Shown one piece after another: positions 50,589 through 59,067 of a stretch of DNA of 64,000 nt. The stretch lies in the NCBI GenBank assembly GCA_934589675.1, contig CAKTOF010000001.1:62001-126000 (forward strand). Direction: 5' to 3'. The DNA is from an uncultured Oscillospiraceae bacterium. GTDB lineage: Bacteria; Bacillota; Clostridia; Oscillospirales; Oscillospiraceae. The translations under genes were made by a program, and so were the position numbers. Within the stretch, counting starts at the first letter, position 1. The number at the start of each line of letters is the position of its first letter. Below the pieces are notes generated by a model. The model saw only the letters and a list, made by a program, of their open reading frames with translations. It was not told where the DNA came from and did no database searches.

Positions 50589-52379
50589 ATGGGACTGATG
50601 CAGCAGGCATACGACACCTACTGCGCGCTGGAGGCGCGATATGCAGGCGTCTACGGCGAGGCGTCAGAGCCGCTGGTTCCGGTTTCTCACCAGATCGTAA
50701 ACGCAGAGCTGGAGATCACGCTGGACGCAGGCGGCAATCTGAAGGACGCCCGCCCCGTCGAGAAAGAAGACGCCGCCACGATCATCCCGGTCACGGAGCT
50801 GTCCTCAGGGCGAACCAGCGCCCCCTTTGCGCATCCTCTGTGCGACCAGGTCCAATATCTCTCTCCGCTCTATCCGGCCAAATACGAATCTTATCTGACG
50901 CAGCTGCACCGCTGGGAAGCCTCCGCTTATGGCCACCCCAAGCTCTCCGCCATCGCCCGCTATGTGGAAAAGGGAACGATCCTGGACGATCTGGCCCGCC
51001 GCGGCCTCATCGCGCTGGACGAGAAGGGCTTCCCCGTCAAGGAAAAGCAGATGGTCCGCTGGCGGGTGGAGACGGGCGCGGAAGACGAGACCCCTGATTG
51101 CTGGCGCGATCGGAGCCTCTTTCAGTCTTTTATCCGCTACTATGCGTCCACAAAGACCGAAGCGCCCGCGTTTTGCATGGTTTCCGGCGAAGCTGCCACG
51201 CCGGCCAGTCAGCACCCGAAAAAGATCATCAATCTCTGCGCCAACGCCAAGCTGATCTCCGCCAACGACACCAGCGGCTTCACCTACCGCGGCCGGTTTA
51301 CCGACGATGCGCAGGCCATGACCATGAGCTACGACGCGTCGCAGAAGATCCACAGCGCGCTGCACTTTCTGTCGGCGACGCAGGGCGATTTCATCGGCGG
51401 GCGCACCTTCCTGTGCTGGAACCCGCAGGGCATCGAGATCCCGAGCGCTCAAGCCTCTTTTTTGAGAAAATCTGCCGTCAGGCAGGTAAAATACTCCGAC
51501 TACAAAAAGGCGCTGGCAGAGACCCTTCGGGGCTGGCAGGCGCGCATCCCCGAGGACGCGGGAGCCGTGGTCGCCGCCTTTGATGCCGCGACCTCCGGCC
51601 GCCTTTCCCTCACCTATTACAGCGAGCTTCCGGCCTCCGATTTTGTCCGGCGCCTTCACAGCTGGGACGCGGTCTGCTGCTGGGAGCAGTTCCCCTTCGG
51701 CGTCCAGTCGCCTTCTCTCTACCAGATCGCCGGCTGCGCCTTCGGCGTCGTCCGCACCGAGAATAACCAGACAAAGCTAGAGACCGACGAGCGTATTCTG
51801 CGCCAGCAGGTGCAGCGGCTGCTTTCCTGCCGGGTCGATCGGCGGAGCATGCCCGCGGACATCGCCCGCGCGGCGGCAGCCAAGGCGTCCAATCTGCAGA
51901 TCATGGACGCCCCGCTGCGGGAGAGCGTGCTGTTCACCGCCTGCGCGGTGCTTCGGAAATATTACTACGATCGGGATCAGGAGGAATGGAATATGGCACT
52001 CGAACCGGAGAAGAAGGACATCAGCTATCAGTACGGGCGGCTTTTGGCCGTATTCGAAAAAATCGAGCGGGACACCTACGACAGCAGCGAGCAGCGGGAG
52101 CCCAACGCGATCCGGATGCAGTCCGTGTTCACGAAGCGGCCGCGCTATGCCAGCCGGATCATCTGGGAGCAGCTGAAAAAGGCGTACTATCCCAGACTCA
52201 GGCCCGGCTCCAGAGCGTTCTACGACCGTCTGATCGGGCAGATCATCGAGCAGATCTCCACCTGCCCGCAGGCAGAGCCGGAAAGCGCGCTGAAGGACAC
52301 CTATCTGTTCGGATATTACCTGCAGCGCAGCGCCCTGTATACGTCCGTCAAAACCGAAACCAGTCAGGAGGAAGAATAA
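50589..52379 (+). CDS. cas8c: CRISPR-associated protein Cas8c (Csd1)
   Basis: A 596-residue I-C large subunit, full length for the family. Recognisable segments are DLARRGLIALDEKGFP, FCMVSGEAATPASQHPKKI (Csd1 signature) and the C-terminal helical bundle that in I-C systems can also be translated as a small subunit Cas11c from an internal start. It recognises the PAM in the Cascade complex. Its ATG abuts the cas5c stop with GGGGAGGTGG upstream. Met 473 or so (ATGGCACTCGAACCG at about 51991) with GAGGAATGGAAT upstream is a possible cas11c start. Confidence 0.93.
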   Translation: MGLMQQAYDTYCALEARYAGVYGEASEPLVPVSHQIVNAELEITLDAGGNLKDARPVEKEDAATIIPVTELSSGRTSAPFAHPLCDQVQYLSPLYPAKYESYLTQLHRWEASAYGHPKLSAIARYVEKGTILDDLARRGLIALDEKGFPVKEKQMVRWRVETGAEDETPDCWRDRSLFQSFIRYYASTKTEAPAFCMVSGEAATPASQHPKKIINLCANAKLISANDTSGFTYRGRFTDDAQAMTMSYDASQKIHSALHFLSATQGDFIGGRTFLCWNPQGIEIPSAQASFLRKSAVRQVKYSDYKKALAETLRGWQARIPEDAGAVVAAFDAATSGRLSLTYYSELPASDFVRRLHSWDAVCCWEQFPFGVQSPSLYQIAGCAFGVVRTENNQTKLETDERILRQQVQRLLSCRVDRRSMPADIARAAAAKASNLQIMDAPLRESVLFTACAVLRKYYYDRDQEEWNMALEPEKKDISYQYGRLLAVFEKIERDTYDSSEQREPNAIRMQSVFTKRPRYASRIIWEQLKKAYYPRLRPGSRAFYDRLIGQIIEQISTCPQAEPESALKDTYLFGYYLQRSALYTSVKTETSQEEE

Positions 52380-53228
52380 ATGAGCACCTTGAAAAACAAA
52401 ATCGATTTTGTCGCTTTGATCTCCGTGGAGCGCGCCAACAGCAACGGCGATCCGCTCAACGGCAACCGTCCCCGCACCGATCTGAACGGCTTCGGCGAGA
52501 TCTCCGATGTGTGCATCAAGCGCAAGCTCCGCAACCGGATGCAGGATCTGGGCGAAGCGATCTTCGTGCAGTCGGAGGATCGGTGCAGCGACGGGTTCGG
52601 AAGCCTCAGCGAGCGCGCCTCCGCGGCCATGAAGGGCATCAAGAATCGGGACGAGTACGCCAGGCACGCCTGCGAGACCTGGCTGGATGTGCGCGCCTTC
52701 GGGCAGGTCTTTGCATTCAAGGACGCAAAGGGCTTTTCCTGCGGCGTGCGCGGGCCGGTCTCCGTCCATCAGGCGACCAGCCTGTCTCCGGTGGAGATTG
52801 AATCCATCCAGATCACCAAGAGCGTGAACGGCGAGAAAAAGGGGAAGGACGAAAGCCGCGCGTCCGACACCATGGGCATGAAGCACTTTGTCCGCTTCGG
52901 CCTGTATGAGATCAAGGGCTCCATCAACGTCCAGCTGGCGGAAAAGACCGGCTTTTCCGAAGAAGACGCCGACACGGTCAAGCAGTGCCTGCGCACCCTC
53001 TTTGTAAACGACGCCTCCGCCGCGCGCCCCGACGGCTCCATGGAGGTGGTAAAGCTGTTCTGGTGGAAGCACAACTGCAAGGACGGGCAGTACTCCTCTG
53101 CAAAGGTCCATCGCTCTGTAAAGGTCGCGCTGAAGGACGCAGGCAGCATCCCGACTGCGGTGGACGACTATGTGATCTCTCTGGAGCCGCTGCCGGGATT
53201 GGAGCCGGAAGTGATCGATGGCGTATAA
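52380..53228 (+). CDS. cas7c: CRISPR-associated protein Cas7c (Csd2)
   Basis: A 282-residue RAMP backbone protein of I-C Cascade: IDFVALISVERANSNGDPLN at the N-terminus, NRPRTDLNGFGEISDVCIKRKLRN, and GPVSVHQATSLSPVEI are typical Csd2 motifs. Multiple copies line the crRNA. One base separates it from cas8c, and its end overlaps cas4 by 11 bases. The frame is intact. Confidence 0.94.
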   Translation: MSTLKNKIDFVALISVERANSNGDPLNGNRPRTDLNGFGEISDVCIKRKLRNRMQDLGEAIFVQSEDRCSDGFGSLSERASAAMKGIKNRDEYARHACETWLDVRAFGQVFAFKDAKGFSCGVRGPVSVHQATSLSPVEIESIQITKSVNGEKKGKDESRASDTMGMKHFVRFGLYEIKGSINVQLAEKTGFSEEDADTVKQCLRTLFVNDASAARPDGSMEVVKLFWWKHNCKDGQYSSAKVHRSVKVALKDAGSIPTAVDDYVISLEPLPGLEPEVIDGV

Positions 53229-53646
53229 CGAGGAGGACTTCCTACAGCTTTCCGGCCTGCAGCATTTCCGATTTTGTCGGCGGCAGTGGGCGCTGATCCA
53301 CATCGAGCATCAGTGGGCGGAAAACGGCCGGACCATTGACGGCGCGATCCTCCATGAAAATGCCCACAACGCCGATTTTCAGGAGCTGCGGGGCGACCGG
53401 TTCATCACGCGGGGCGTCAGCGTCTATTCCGCGGAGCTGGGCGTGTCCGGCCAGTGCGATGTGCTGGAGTACCGCCGCGGCGCAGCCGGGATCCCGCTGG
53501 CCGGGAAAGCGGGTCTGTGGCAGCCGTACCCCGTGGAGTACAAACGCGGGCGCCCCCGGGAGGACACCGGCGACGCCTTGCAGCTGTGCGCGCAGGCCAT
53601 GTGTCTGGAATCCATGCTCTGCTGCGGCATCCCGGAGGGCGCGCTC
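53218..53646 (+). pseudogene. cas4: Cas4, C-terminally truncated
   Basis: The first 143 residues match Cas4 of type I-C: LSGLQHFRFCRRQWALIHIE (first cluster cysteine), HENAHNADF, the RecB-like PVEYKRGRPRE and DALQLCAQAMCLESMLCCGI. At about 53646 homology stops and leader sequence begins, so the C-terminal three cysteines of the Fe-S cluster are missing. The open frame runs on to 53862 into the array by chance. The deletion must also have removed cas1 and cas2, which follow cas4 in normal I-C loci. Confidence 0.85.
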
Positions 53647-53822
53647 TGCGCACCGCGAAGTCCAAGTGCGCAGAGATTGCAGCGAGGTTCGCGGCTCATT
53701 TTCCGAGAAAACCGGCGCATTCCTGTGCTTTTTCAGGCGGCAGCAGCGCCATCTTCCCGAAAAACAGCCGAGAATTCTATGTTTTTGACAAAGATTCACA
53801 GATCAAACTGTGCATCTTTGCT
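53647..53822 (+). promoter_or_regulatory. CRISPR leader
   Basis: This 176-base non-coding stretch lies between the cas4 break and the first repeat. It holds nested inverted repeats (CTCTGCGCA/TGCGCAGAG; CCGCGAA/TTCGCGG at 53653-53694) and an AT-rich end with TTGACA at about 53782. It is positioned and oriented as a type I-C leader; the array promoter should lie here. Confidence 0.65.
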
Positions 53823-54463
53823 GTCGCTCCCCCCACGGGGAGCGTGGATTGAAATCCCATAGCCGCCGCTTTGCGGACAGAGTCAAGGCACGTCGCTCCC
53901 CCCACGGGGAGCGTGGATTGAAATAATTATGCTGAAAGCTCGTCTGGTCTGAATTTTGAGTCGCTCCCCCCCACGGGGAGCGTGGATTGAAATGACACGT
54001 CCCGGTTGCCGGAAACCTCTTTGAGCTCGTCGCTCCCCCCACGGGGAGCGTGGATTGAAATGTAGTCTCCCGGCGCACCAATGGCCGGGTTTGCCTGTCG
54101 CTCCCCCCACGGGGAGCATGGATTGAAATGCGTCGGCCAGAAGCCAGTCAAACGTCGCCTGCCGTCGCTCCCCCCACGGGGAGCGTGGATTGAAATGGGC
54201 CGCTGCGCGGCACGTCGCTCATCCAGCAGACGTCGCTCCCCCCACGGGGAGCGTGGATTGAAATCCGTGTCGCAGTATCCACAGACCAGCCGCGAGCCGT
54301 CGCTCCCCCCACGGGGAGCGTGGATTGAAATCTGGCGGACGCGTAACACACCCGAAAGAGAGAAAGTCGCTCCCCCCACGGGGAGCGTGGATTGAAATGT
54401 GGATGGCAGCGCAGTGACTCACTTTGACGATGGTCGCCCCCCCACGGGGAGCGTGGATGAAAT
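53823..54463 (+). CRISPR. Type I-C CRISPR array, 10 repeats and 9 spacers
   Basis: The repeat is 33 bases, beginning GTCGCTCCCCCCACGG and ending GAGCGTGGATTGAAAT, with a CTCCCC/GGGGAG hairpin, the classic I-C repeat. Repeats start at 53823, 53892, 53960, 54029, 54097, 54164, 54232, 54299, 54366 and 54433. Spacers are 34-36 bases, all different. Repeat 3 has one extra C, repeat 5 has GAGCATGG, and the last repeat (31 bases) is degenerate, marking the leader-distal end. The leader side is next to the cas genes. Confidence 0.98.
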
Positions 54464-54561
54464 CTTATTTTTTGTGGAGAGCAGCCTTTCCAAATTGCCC
54501 CATCACGAGGAGCCAAGCTGGTCGCCGGCGCCGCAGGCTGTCCGAAAAGCGCGCCGGCATC

Positions 54562-54605
54562 AAAAAAACGCCCGGCGCCGTGTCAGCTGACGCGGCGCCG
54601 GGCGT
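54562..54605 (-). terminator. Terminator of the ABC exporter operon
   Basis: ACGCCCGGCGCCG / CGGCGCCGGGCGT 13-bp stem with a seven-base U tract on the minus strand. The stretch between the array end and this hairpin (54464-54561) shows nothing recognisable. Confidence 0.85.
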
Positions 54606-54630
54606 ATCCGACGTGGCTTCGACCCTGATT

Positions 54631-56493
54631 TCACTTTGCATAGTACTGCGCCTGCGCGTTCCACAGCTTGCAGTATTCCCCGCCGGCGTCGGCCACGAGC
54701 GCCGCGTGCGTCCCCTGCTGGACGACTGCGCCGTCCCGGAACACGGCGATCTCGTCGCAGAACTTGCAGGAGGACAGCCGGTGGGAGATAAAAATCGACG
54801 TCTTATCGCCTGCGATCGCATCGAACTTGGCGTAGATCTCCGCCTCGGCCATGGGGTCGAGCGCCGCGGTCGGCTCGTCGAGGATGATAAACGGCGCGTC
54901 CTTGTAGAGCGCCCGGGCGATGGCGATCTTCTGCGCCTCCCCGCCGGACAGCTCCACGCCGTCCTCGGACAGATCCTTGTAGAGCATGGTGTCCAGCCCC
55001 TTTTTCATCGTCGCAAGACGGTCTGCGAAGCCTGCGTCGATCAGCGCTTTTTCTGCCCGGCCGCGGTCATAGACCATGCTGCCCGCGACATTGGCGCCCA
55101 AGGGCTGGCAGATGAGCTGAAAATCCTGAAACACGACGGAAAAGATGCCCATGTAGTCGTCATAGCGGTACTTGCGGATGTCGATGCCATTGAGCAGGAT
55201 CTGCCCCTCCTGCGGGTCGTACAGTCGGCACAGGAGCTTGATGAAGGTGGTCTTTCCGCTGCCGTTTTCACCCACGATGGCAAGCCTTTTTCCGACCTTG
55301 AATCTCATGTTCACATGGCGCAGCGCCCAGATGTCCGAGCCGGGATAGCGGAAGGAGACGTCCCGGAACTCCACGTCATAGCGCCGGTCCGACCGCTTCT
55401 CGGTCGTGAGGCTTCCCTGATACATCGCGTTTGGGATGTCCAGAAACGCAAAGGTCTTTTCCAGATACGGCGTGTTGGTCTTCAGGACGCCGATCATATC
55501 GGTGAGCGCAAACACATTGGCGGCCATCGCCGTGGCTGCGCCGATATACTGGGTGCAGCTTCCTGCATCAAATGCGCCGCCCAGCGCTTTCAAGCAGGTG
55601 AACAGGTAGATCATGCCGGTCGTGAGCGTCGTGATGCAGCCGCCCAGGCCGGCATAGACGCCCATTTTCCCTCTCGCGATTTTTGCAAAAACGCCGCGGA
55701 CGCCGAAGACAGAGCCGCCGCTCCAGTAGGCGCGGATCAGCCGCTGCTGGTCGTTCATCCGGATGTCGATGGCGCGCTGCTGATCCTGACCTAAAAATCC
55801 GAAGTGGCTGAACATCCGGTTCCCGAAGGTCGCCTCCTCCGAAAGCGCATTCCAGCACTCCGTCGCCCTGGCGCTGAGCCGGCCGGCAAGGACGCTGATG
55901 AGCAGGATCCCGGCCGCCAGAGCGAGGATAAAGACGGGGTGATTGAGCACGGTCAGCCATCCGGCGCCGTCCGGCACGGGTGCGGTGAACAGGCTGACGG
56001 TCAGCGCCGCGCCGCTGAGCAGGCCGAGGACGCCGGTCACGACGCCGGAATAGATCTCCGCAGCGCGCATGAGTCCCCAGCCCGACCACTGCTCATTCTG
56101 CCTGATCTGCTCCCGAAGGTCATGATTTTCCTGCTTGTCAAGCTCCGAATAATCCAGACGGAACAGCTTCTGGATAAAGAGTGTTTCCTTGCGCCCGTAG
56201 AGGTCGTCCAGCAGTGTTTGATACCGCCGGTAGAGCGCCGCTTTTATGGTCGCCGCAGCTCCGACGCACAGCACGCCCGCCAGCGCCCACTGTCGGAGGC
56301 TCTGCGCGCGGCGCAGCGTTGCCAGCTCCGTCAGGATCCTTGCCGAGAAGAAAACGGTCACATACGGCGTGATCGCGCAAAGCAGGCAATACAGGCTCAA
56401 AGCCGGGAAAAACCGCGGCGACACGCCATGCAGCTCCCGGAGGGCGCGCAGATGCATCGCGGCGGCATGGCGCACCGTTGCTTTGTCCTTCAT
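54631..56493 (-). CDS. ABC exporter subunit B (fused membrane/ATPase)
   Basis: A 620-residue half-transporter: six-helix ABC membrane domain (about 25-330) and ATPase domain with Walker A GENGSGKTT, Q-loop VFQDFQLI, signature ELSGGEAQK, Walker B FIILDEPTAALD and H-loop ISHRLSS. ATG 56493 lies two bases after the partner's stop; TTG 56499 overlapping that stop is an alternative start better spaced from GGGAGGG. Together with the upstream gene it forms a heterodimeric exporter, typically for peptides, drugs or lipids. Confidence 0.93.
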   Translation of the reverse strand: MKDKATVRHAAAMHLRALRELHGVSPRFFPALSLYCLLCAITPYVTVFFSARILTELATLRRAQSLRQWALAGVLCVGAAATIKAALYRRYQTLLDDLYGRKETLFIQKLFRLDYSELDKQENHDLREQIRQNEQWSGWGLMRAAEIYSGVVTGVLGLLSGAALTVSLFTAPVPDGAGWLTVLNHPVFILALAAGILLISVLAGRLSARATECWNALSEEATFGNRMFSHFGFLGQDQQRAIDIRMNDQQRLIRAYWSGGSVFGVRGVFAKIARGKMGVYAGLGGCITTLTTGMIYLFTCLKALGGAFDAGSCTQYIGAATAMAANVFALTDMIGVLKTNTPYLEKTFAFLDIPNAMYQGSLTTEKRSDRRYDVEFRDVSFRYPGSDIWALRHVNMRFKVGKRLAIVGENGSGKTTFIKLLCRLYDPQEGQILLNGIDIRKYRYDDYMGIFSVVFQDFQLICQPLGANVAGSMVYDRGRAEKALIDAGFADRLATMKKGLDTMLYKDLSEDGVELSGGEAQKIAIARALYKDAPFIILDEPTAALDPMAEAEIYAKFDAIAGDKTSIFISHRLSSCKFCDEIAVFRDGAVVQQGTHAALVADAGGEYCKLWNAQAQYYAK

Positions 56494-56495
56494 CC

Positions 56496-58304
56496 TCAAA
56501 GCGCCCTCCCTTCCTGATAATAGCGGCTCTGGACTTCAAAGAGCTTTGCATAGGCCCCGCCCAGCGCCAGCAGGCTTTCATGGGTGCCCTCCTCCCGGAT
56601 GCCGCCGTCCGCAACGAAAATAATGCGGTCGCAGAAGCGGGTGGAGGCCAGACGGTGGGAGATGAACAGGGCGGTCTTTCCCGCGGTCATGGCGCTGTAC
56701 TTCATGTAGATGTCGTTTTCCGCGATCGGGTCAAGCGCCGCTGTGGGCTCGTCCAGCAGCAGGATCGGCCCGTTTTTATAAAGCGCCCGCGCCAGCATCA
56801 GCCGCTGGGTCTGGCCGCCGGAGAGCAGCGCGCCGTCCAGATAGACCTCCCGCCCCATGTGCGTCTGCAGGCCGCCGGGCAGCTTCTCGATCATGGCGGT
56901 CAGTCCGGCCTTCTCCACGCAGTCGGCGATCCGGCCGTAGTCGATGTCCTCCGCGCGCTGGGCGATCTGCTCCGCGATGGTCACATCCAGCACGGAGAAC
57001 TCCTGAAACACGGCGCAAAAGAGCGCATAGTACTTCTTCCGGTCAAGCTCCCGGATGTCCCTCCCGTTCAGCCGCACCGCGCCCTGCGTGGGATCCAGCA
57101 GACCGCACAGGAGCTTCACCAGCGTCGTCTTGCCGGCGCCGTTCAGGCCCACGATTGCAAGCCTTTCTCCCGGATGAACGGTCAGCGTCATGTCATGAAT
57201 GGTGTCCGCATCCGCGCCCGGATAGCGGTAAGAGGCATTTTCCAGCTTCAGCTCGTACCCCGCCGCTTCGGGGATGTCCGCTCCGTCTTCAAACCTGAAC
57301 GGCTCCGGATAGTCCAGAAATTCGCGGATGCAGGAGATGTCAAGGCTCTCTTTCTGCAATGCGCTCATCTCCCGCAGGACGCCCATGACCCACTCAGAAA
57401 ATGTGGTGACCGCCGTGAAGTACAGCAAAAACTCAGAAGCGCACAGGCCGTTGCTGAGCGCCATGCGGAGCAGATATCCGTAGGCGATGCCGTTGCGGGC
57501 CATGGTCAGCACCGCCTCCGCAGCATCCGCCAGCACCGCTGCCCGTTCACACCGCAGCTTGAAGTCCAGATAGAGATCATGGATCTGATCCAGCAGCTCC
57601 GTCAGCCAGTTTTCAAGCCCGAAAATGCGGATGTCCTTTGCAAGCTCCACCGATTCCGCCTTGGCGCGGATGTAGCGCTTTTTCTGATAATAGGCTTCTT
57701 CCTCCTCCCGATGCCGGTAGCGCCAGTTGTTTGCCGACCGGGACACGAGAAAGCTGATCACGCAGGTCGCAATGACCACCAGCAAAAGCGCCGTGTCGAT
57801 GCGGGAGAGGATCGTCAGGTACACCAGCAGGCCGCCCGCGTTCTCGAGCAGCATCGTCAGCGTCTGCCAGATGTGCTCCGTGGCCTGATCGTTTCCGCAG
57901 CAGAAAAAGTGCGCTTTTTCGCGGAGCTTGACAAAGTCCTCCTCGAGCGTGTTGGGATAAGAGGTGCAGTTGGACTTGTCCGCGATCTTTCCGATGATCG
58001 CAGCGCGAACATCCACGCGGGAAAAGAGCGTATTTTCCCTGACATACGCCTTGGCGCCCCGAAGGAGAAAGAGCGCGGCCGTGAACATGCCGATGGTCGC
58101 CAGCAGCTCCCTTGCCGATACGCGCCGCTCCACCCCGGAAAGCACCTCCGGCGCGATATAGAGCTGCGCCAGATTCAGAAGGATCTCCAGCGCCGCGCTC
58201 AGCAGGCAGAACAAAAGCGCCTGCCTGCCGTCCTTCCACGCGACGCCTGCCATCCAGCCGACATTCTGGAGCGTGTTATATCGTGGCTTTTCCCTGTGGT
58301 CCAT
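56496..58304 (-). CDS. ABC exporter subunit A (fused membrane/ATPase)
   Basis: A 602-residue half-transporter with six hydrophobic helices (about 20-315) and an ATPase domain: Walker A GLNGAGKTT, Q-loop VFQEFSVL, signature LSGGQTQR, Walker B ILLLDEPTAALD, H-loop ISHRLAS. GCGAGGTGAGAGAGT precedes ATG 58304. It lies 95 bases after the GHKL kinase gene, with a terminator in between and a possible -10 (TATGAT) before its ATG, so it can be transcribed separately. The link to the regulators is by proximity only. Confidence 0.93.
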   Translation of the reverse strand: MDHREKPRYNTLQNVGWMAGVAWKDGRQALLFCLLSAALEILLNLAQLYIAPEVLSGVERRVSARELLATIGMFTAALFLLRGAKAYVRENTLFSRVDVRAAIIGKIADKSNCTSYPNTLEEDFVKLREKAHFFCCGNDQATEHIWQTLTMLLENAGGLLVYLTILSRIDTALLLVVIATCVISFLVSRSANNWRYRHREEEEAYYQKKRYIRAKAESVELAKDIRIFGLENWLTELLDQIHDLYLDFKLRCERAAVLADAAEAVLTMARNGIAYGYLLRMALSNGLCASEFLLYFTAVTTFSEWVMGVLREMSALQKESLDISCIREFLDYPEPFRFEDGADIPEAAGYELKLENASYRYPGADADTIHDMTLTVHPGERLAIVGLNGAGKTTLVKLLCGLLDPTQGAVRLNGRDIRELDRKKYYALFCAVFQEFSVLDVTIAEQIAQRAEDIDYGRIADCVEKAGLTAMIEKLPGGLQTHMGREVYLDGALLSGGQTQRLMLARALYKNGPILLLDEPTAALDPIAENDIYMKYSAMTAGKTALFISHRLASTRFCDRIIFVADGGIREEGTHESLLALGGAYAKLFEVQSRYYQEGRAL

Positions 58305-58340
58305 ACTCTCTCACCTCGCGGCTTTATCATAGCATGAAAA

Positions 58341-58369
58341 ATTCGTCCCCGGCCGATTCCGGGGACGAA
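58341..58369 (-). terminator. Terminator after the GHKL kinase gene
   Basis: TTCGTCCCCGG / CCGGGGACGAA stem with a U-rich tail on the minus strand. Confidence 0.8.
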
Positions 58370-58399
58370 CCGTGAGATCCGGGTGATGAATTGCAGGCT

Positions 58400-59062
58400 T
58401 CACACCTGCGGGAGCAGGATCTCGGTGGTGAACGCGCCGTCCTCGGAATTCCGGCTGATGTATCCGTTCAGCCGCTCCACGATGGCGTCGATCCGGACAA
58501 GGCCGAAGCCGTGGCCGCCTCCCTTGGTGCTGCGGAACAGCCTGCCCTCCTTTTTCATTTTCTTCCCGGCGGTAAAATTCGTGAAGGAAATGTAGAGCTG
58601 GGTGTTTTTCATGTCCATATACACCCGGATGAGGCGCTTGCCCTCCGGCAGCTTCAGGCTGGCCTCGATGGCGTTGTCAAAGAGGTTGCCGAGGATGCAG
58701 CACAGGTCGATCTCCGGGGAGCTCAGCCTGACGGGAATGTGCGCATCGGCCGCGACCTCGATGCCCTTCGCCCTTGCAAGGGAGATCTTGGAGCTCAGAA
58801 TGGCGTCGGTCATCGGATTTCCGGTCCTGACGGCCGTGTCCACGGCCTGCAGGTCGGTGTCGAGCAGGTCGAGGTAGTTCCGGACGGCGTCCCAGTCCTG
58901 CGCAGCGGCGTAGGCCTTCATGGTCTGGATGTGATTCCGGTAGTCGTGCCGCCAGCCGCGCATCTGGCGGTACATATTGTCCACTTCCCGGTAGTGCGTT
59001 TCGATCAGCTCCTGCTGATAGGACGCGATCCGCTTTTCGGCTTTCTTTGAAAACAGCTCCAT
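58400..59062 (-). CDS. Soluble GHKL-type sensor kinase
   Basis: A 220-residue kinase core with no membrane segment. Residues 1-95 are a dimerising helical hairpin with the likely phospho-acceptor in WRHDYRNHIQTM; residues 105-220 are a GHKL ATPase (N box LFDNAIEAS, G box HGFGLVRID). This is the AgrC/ComD/NatK-type catalytic half without its usual multi-pass peptide sensor. ATG 59062 follows GAGGTAGCGCAT, and that ribosome site contains the stop of the regulator gene. How it senses a signal is unclear; it may bind a cytosolic or membrane partner. Confidence 0.9.
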   Translation of the reverse strand: MELFSKKAEKRIASYQQELIETHYREVDNMYRQMRGWRHDYRNHIQTMKAYAAAQDWDAVRNYLDLLDTDLQAVDTAVRTGNPMTDAILSSKISLARAKGIEVAADAHIPVRLSSPEIDLCCILGNLFDNAIEASLKLPEGKRLIRVYMDMKNTQLYISFTNFTAGKKMKKEGRLFRSTKGGGHGFGLVRIDAIVERLNGYISRNSEDGAFTTEILLPQV

Positions 59063-59067
59063 ATGCG

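Noticed and set aside
53647..53862. The last 72 codons of the cas4 open frame as genuine protein
   Set aside because: They run through the leader and into the first CRISPR repeat and have no similarity to the Cas4 C-terminus with its three cysteines.
53803..54516. Several minus- and plus-strand ORFs with repeated HAPRGGS, NPRSPWG or PPRGAWIE units
   Set aside because: These are translations of CRISPR repeats in various frames, a known annotation artefact, not proteins.
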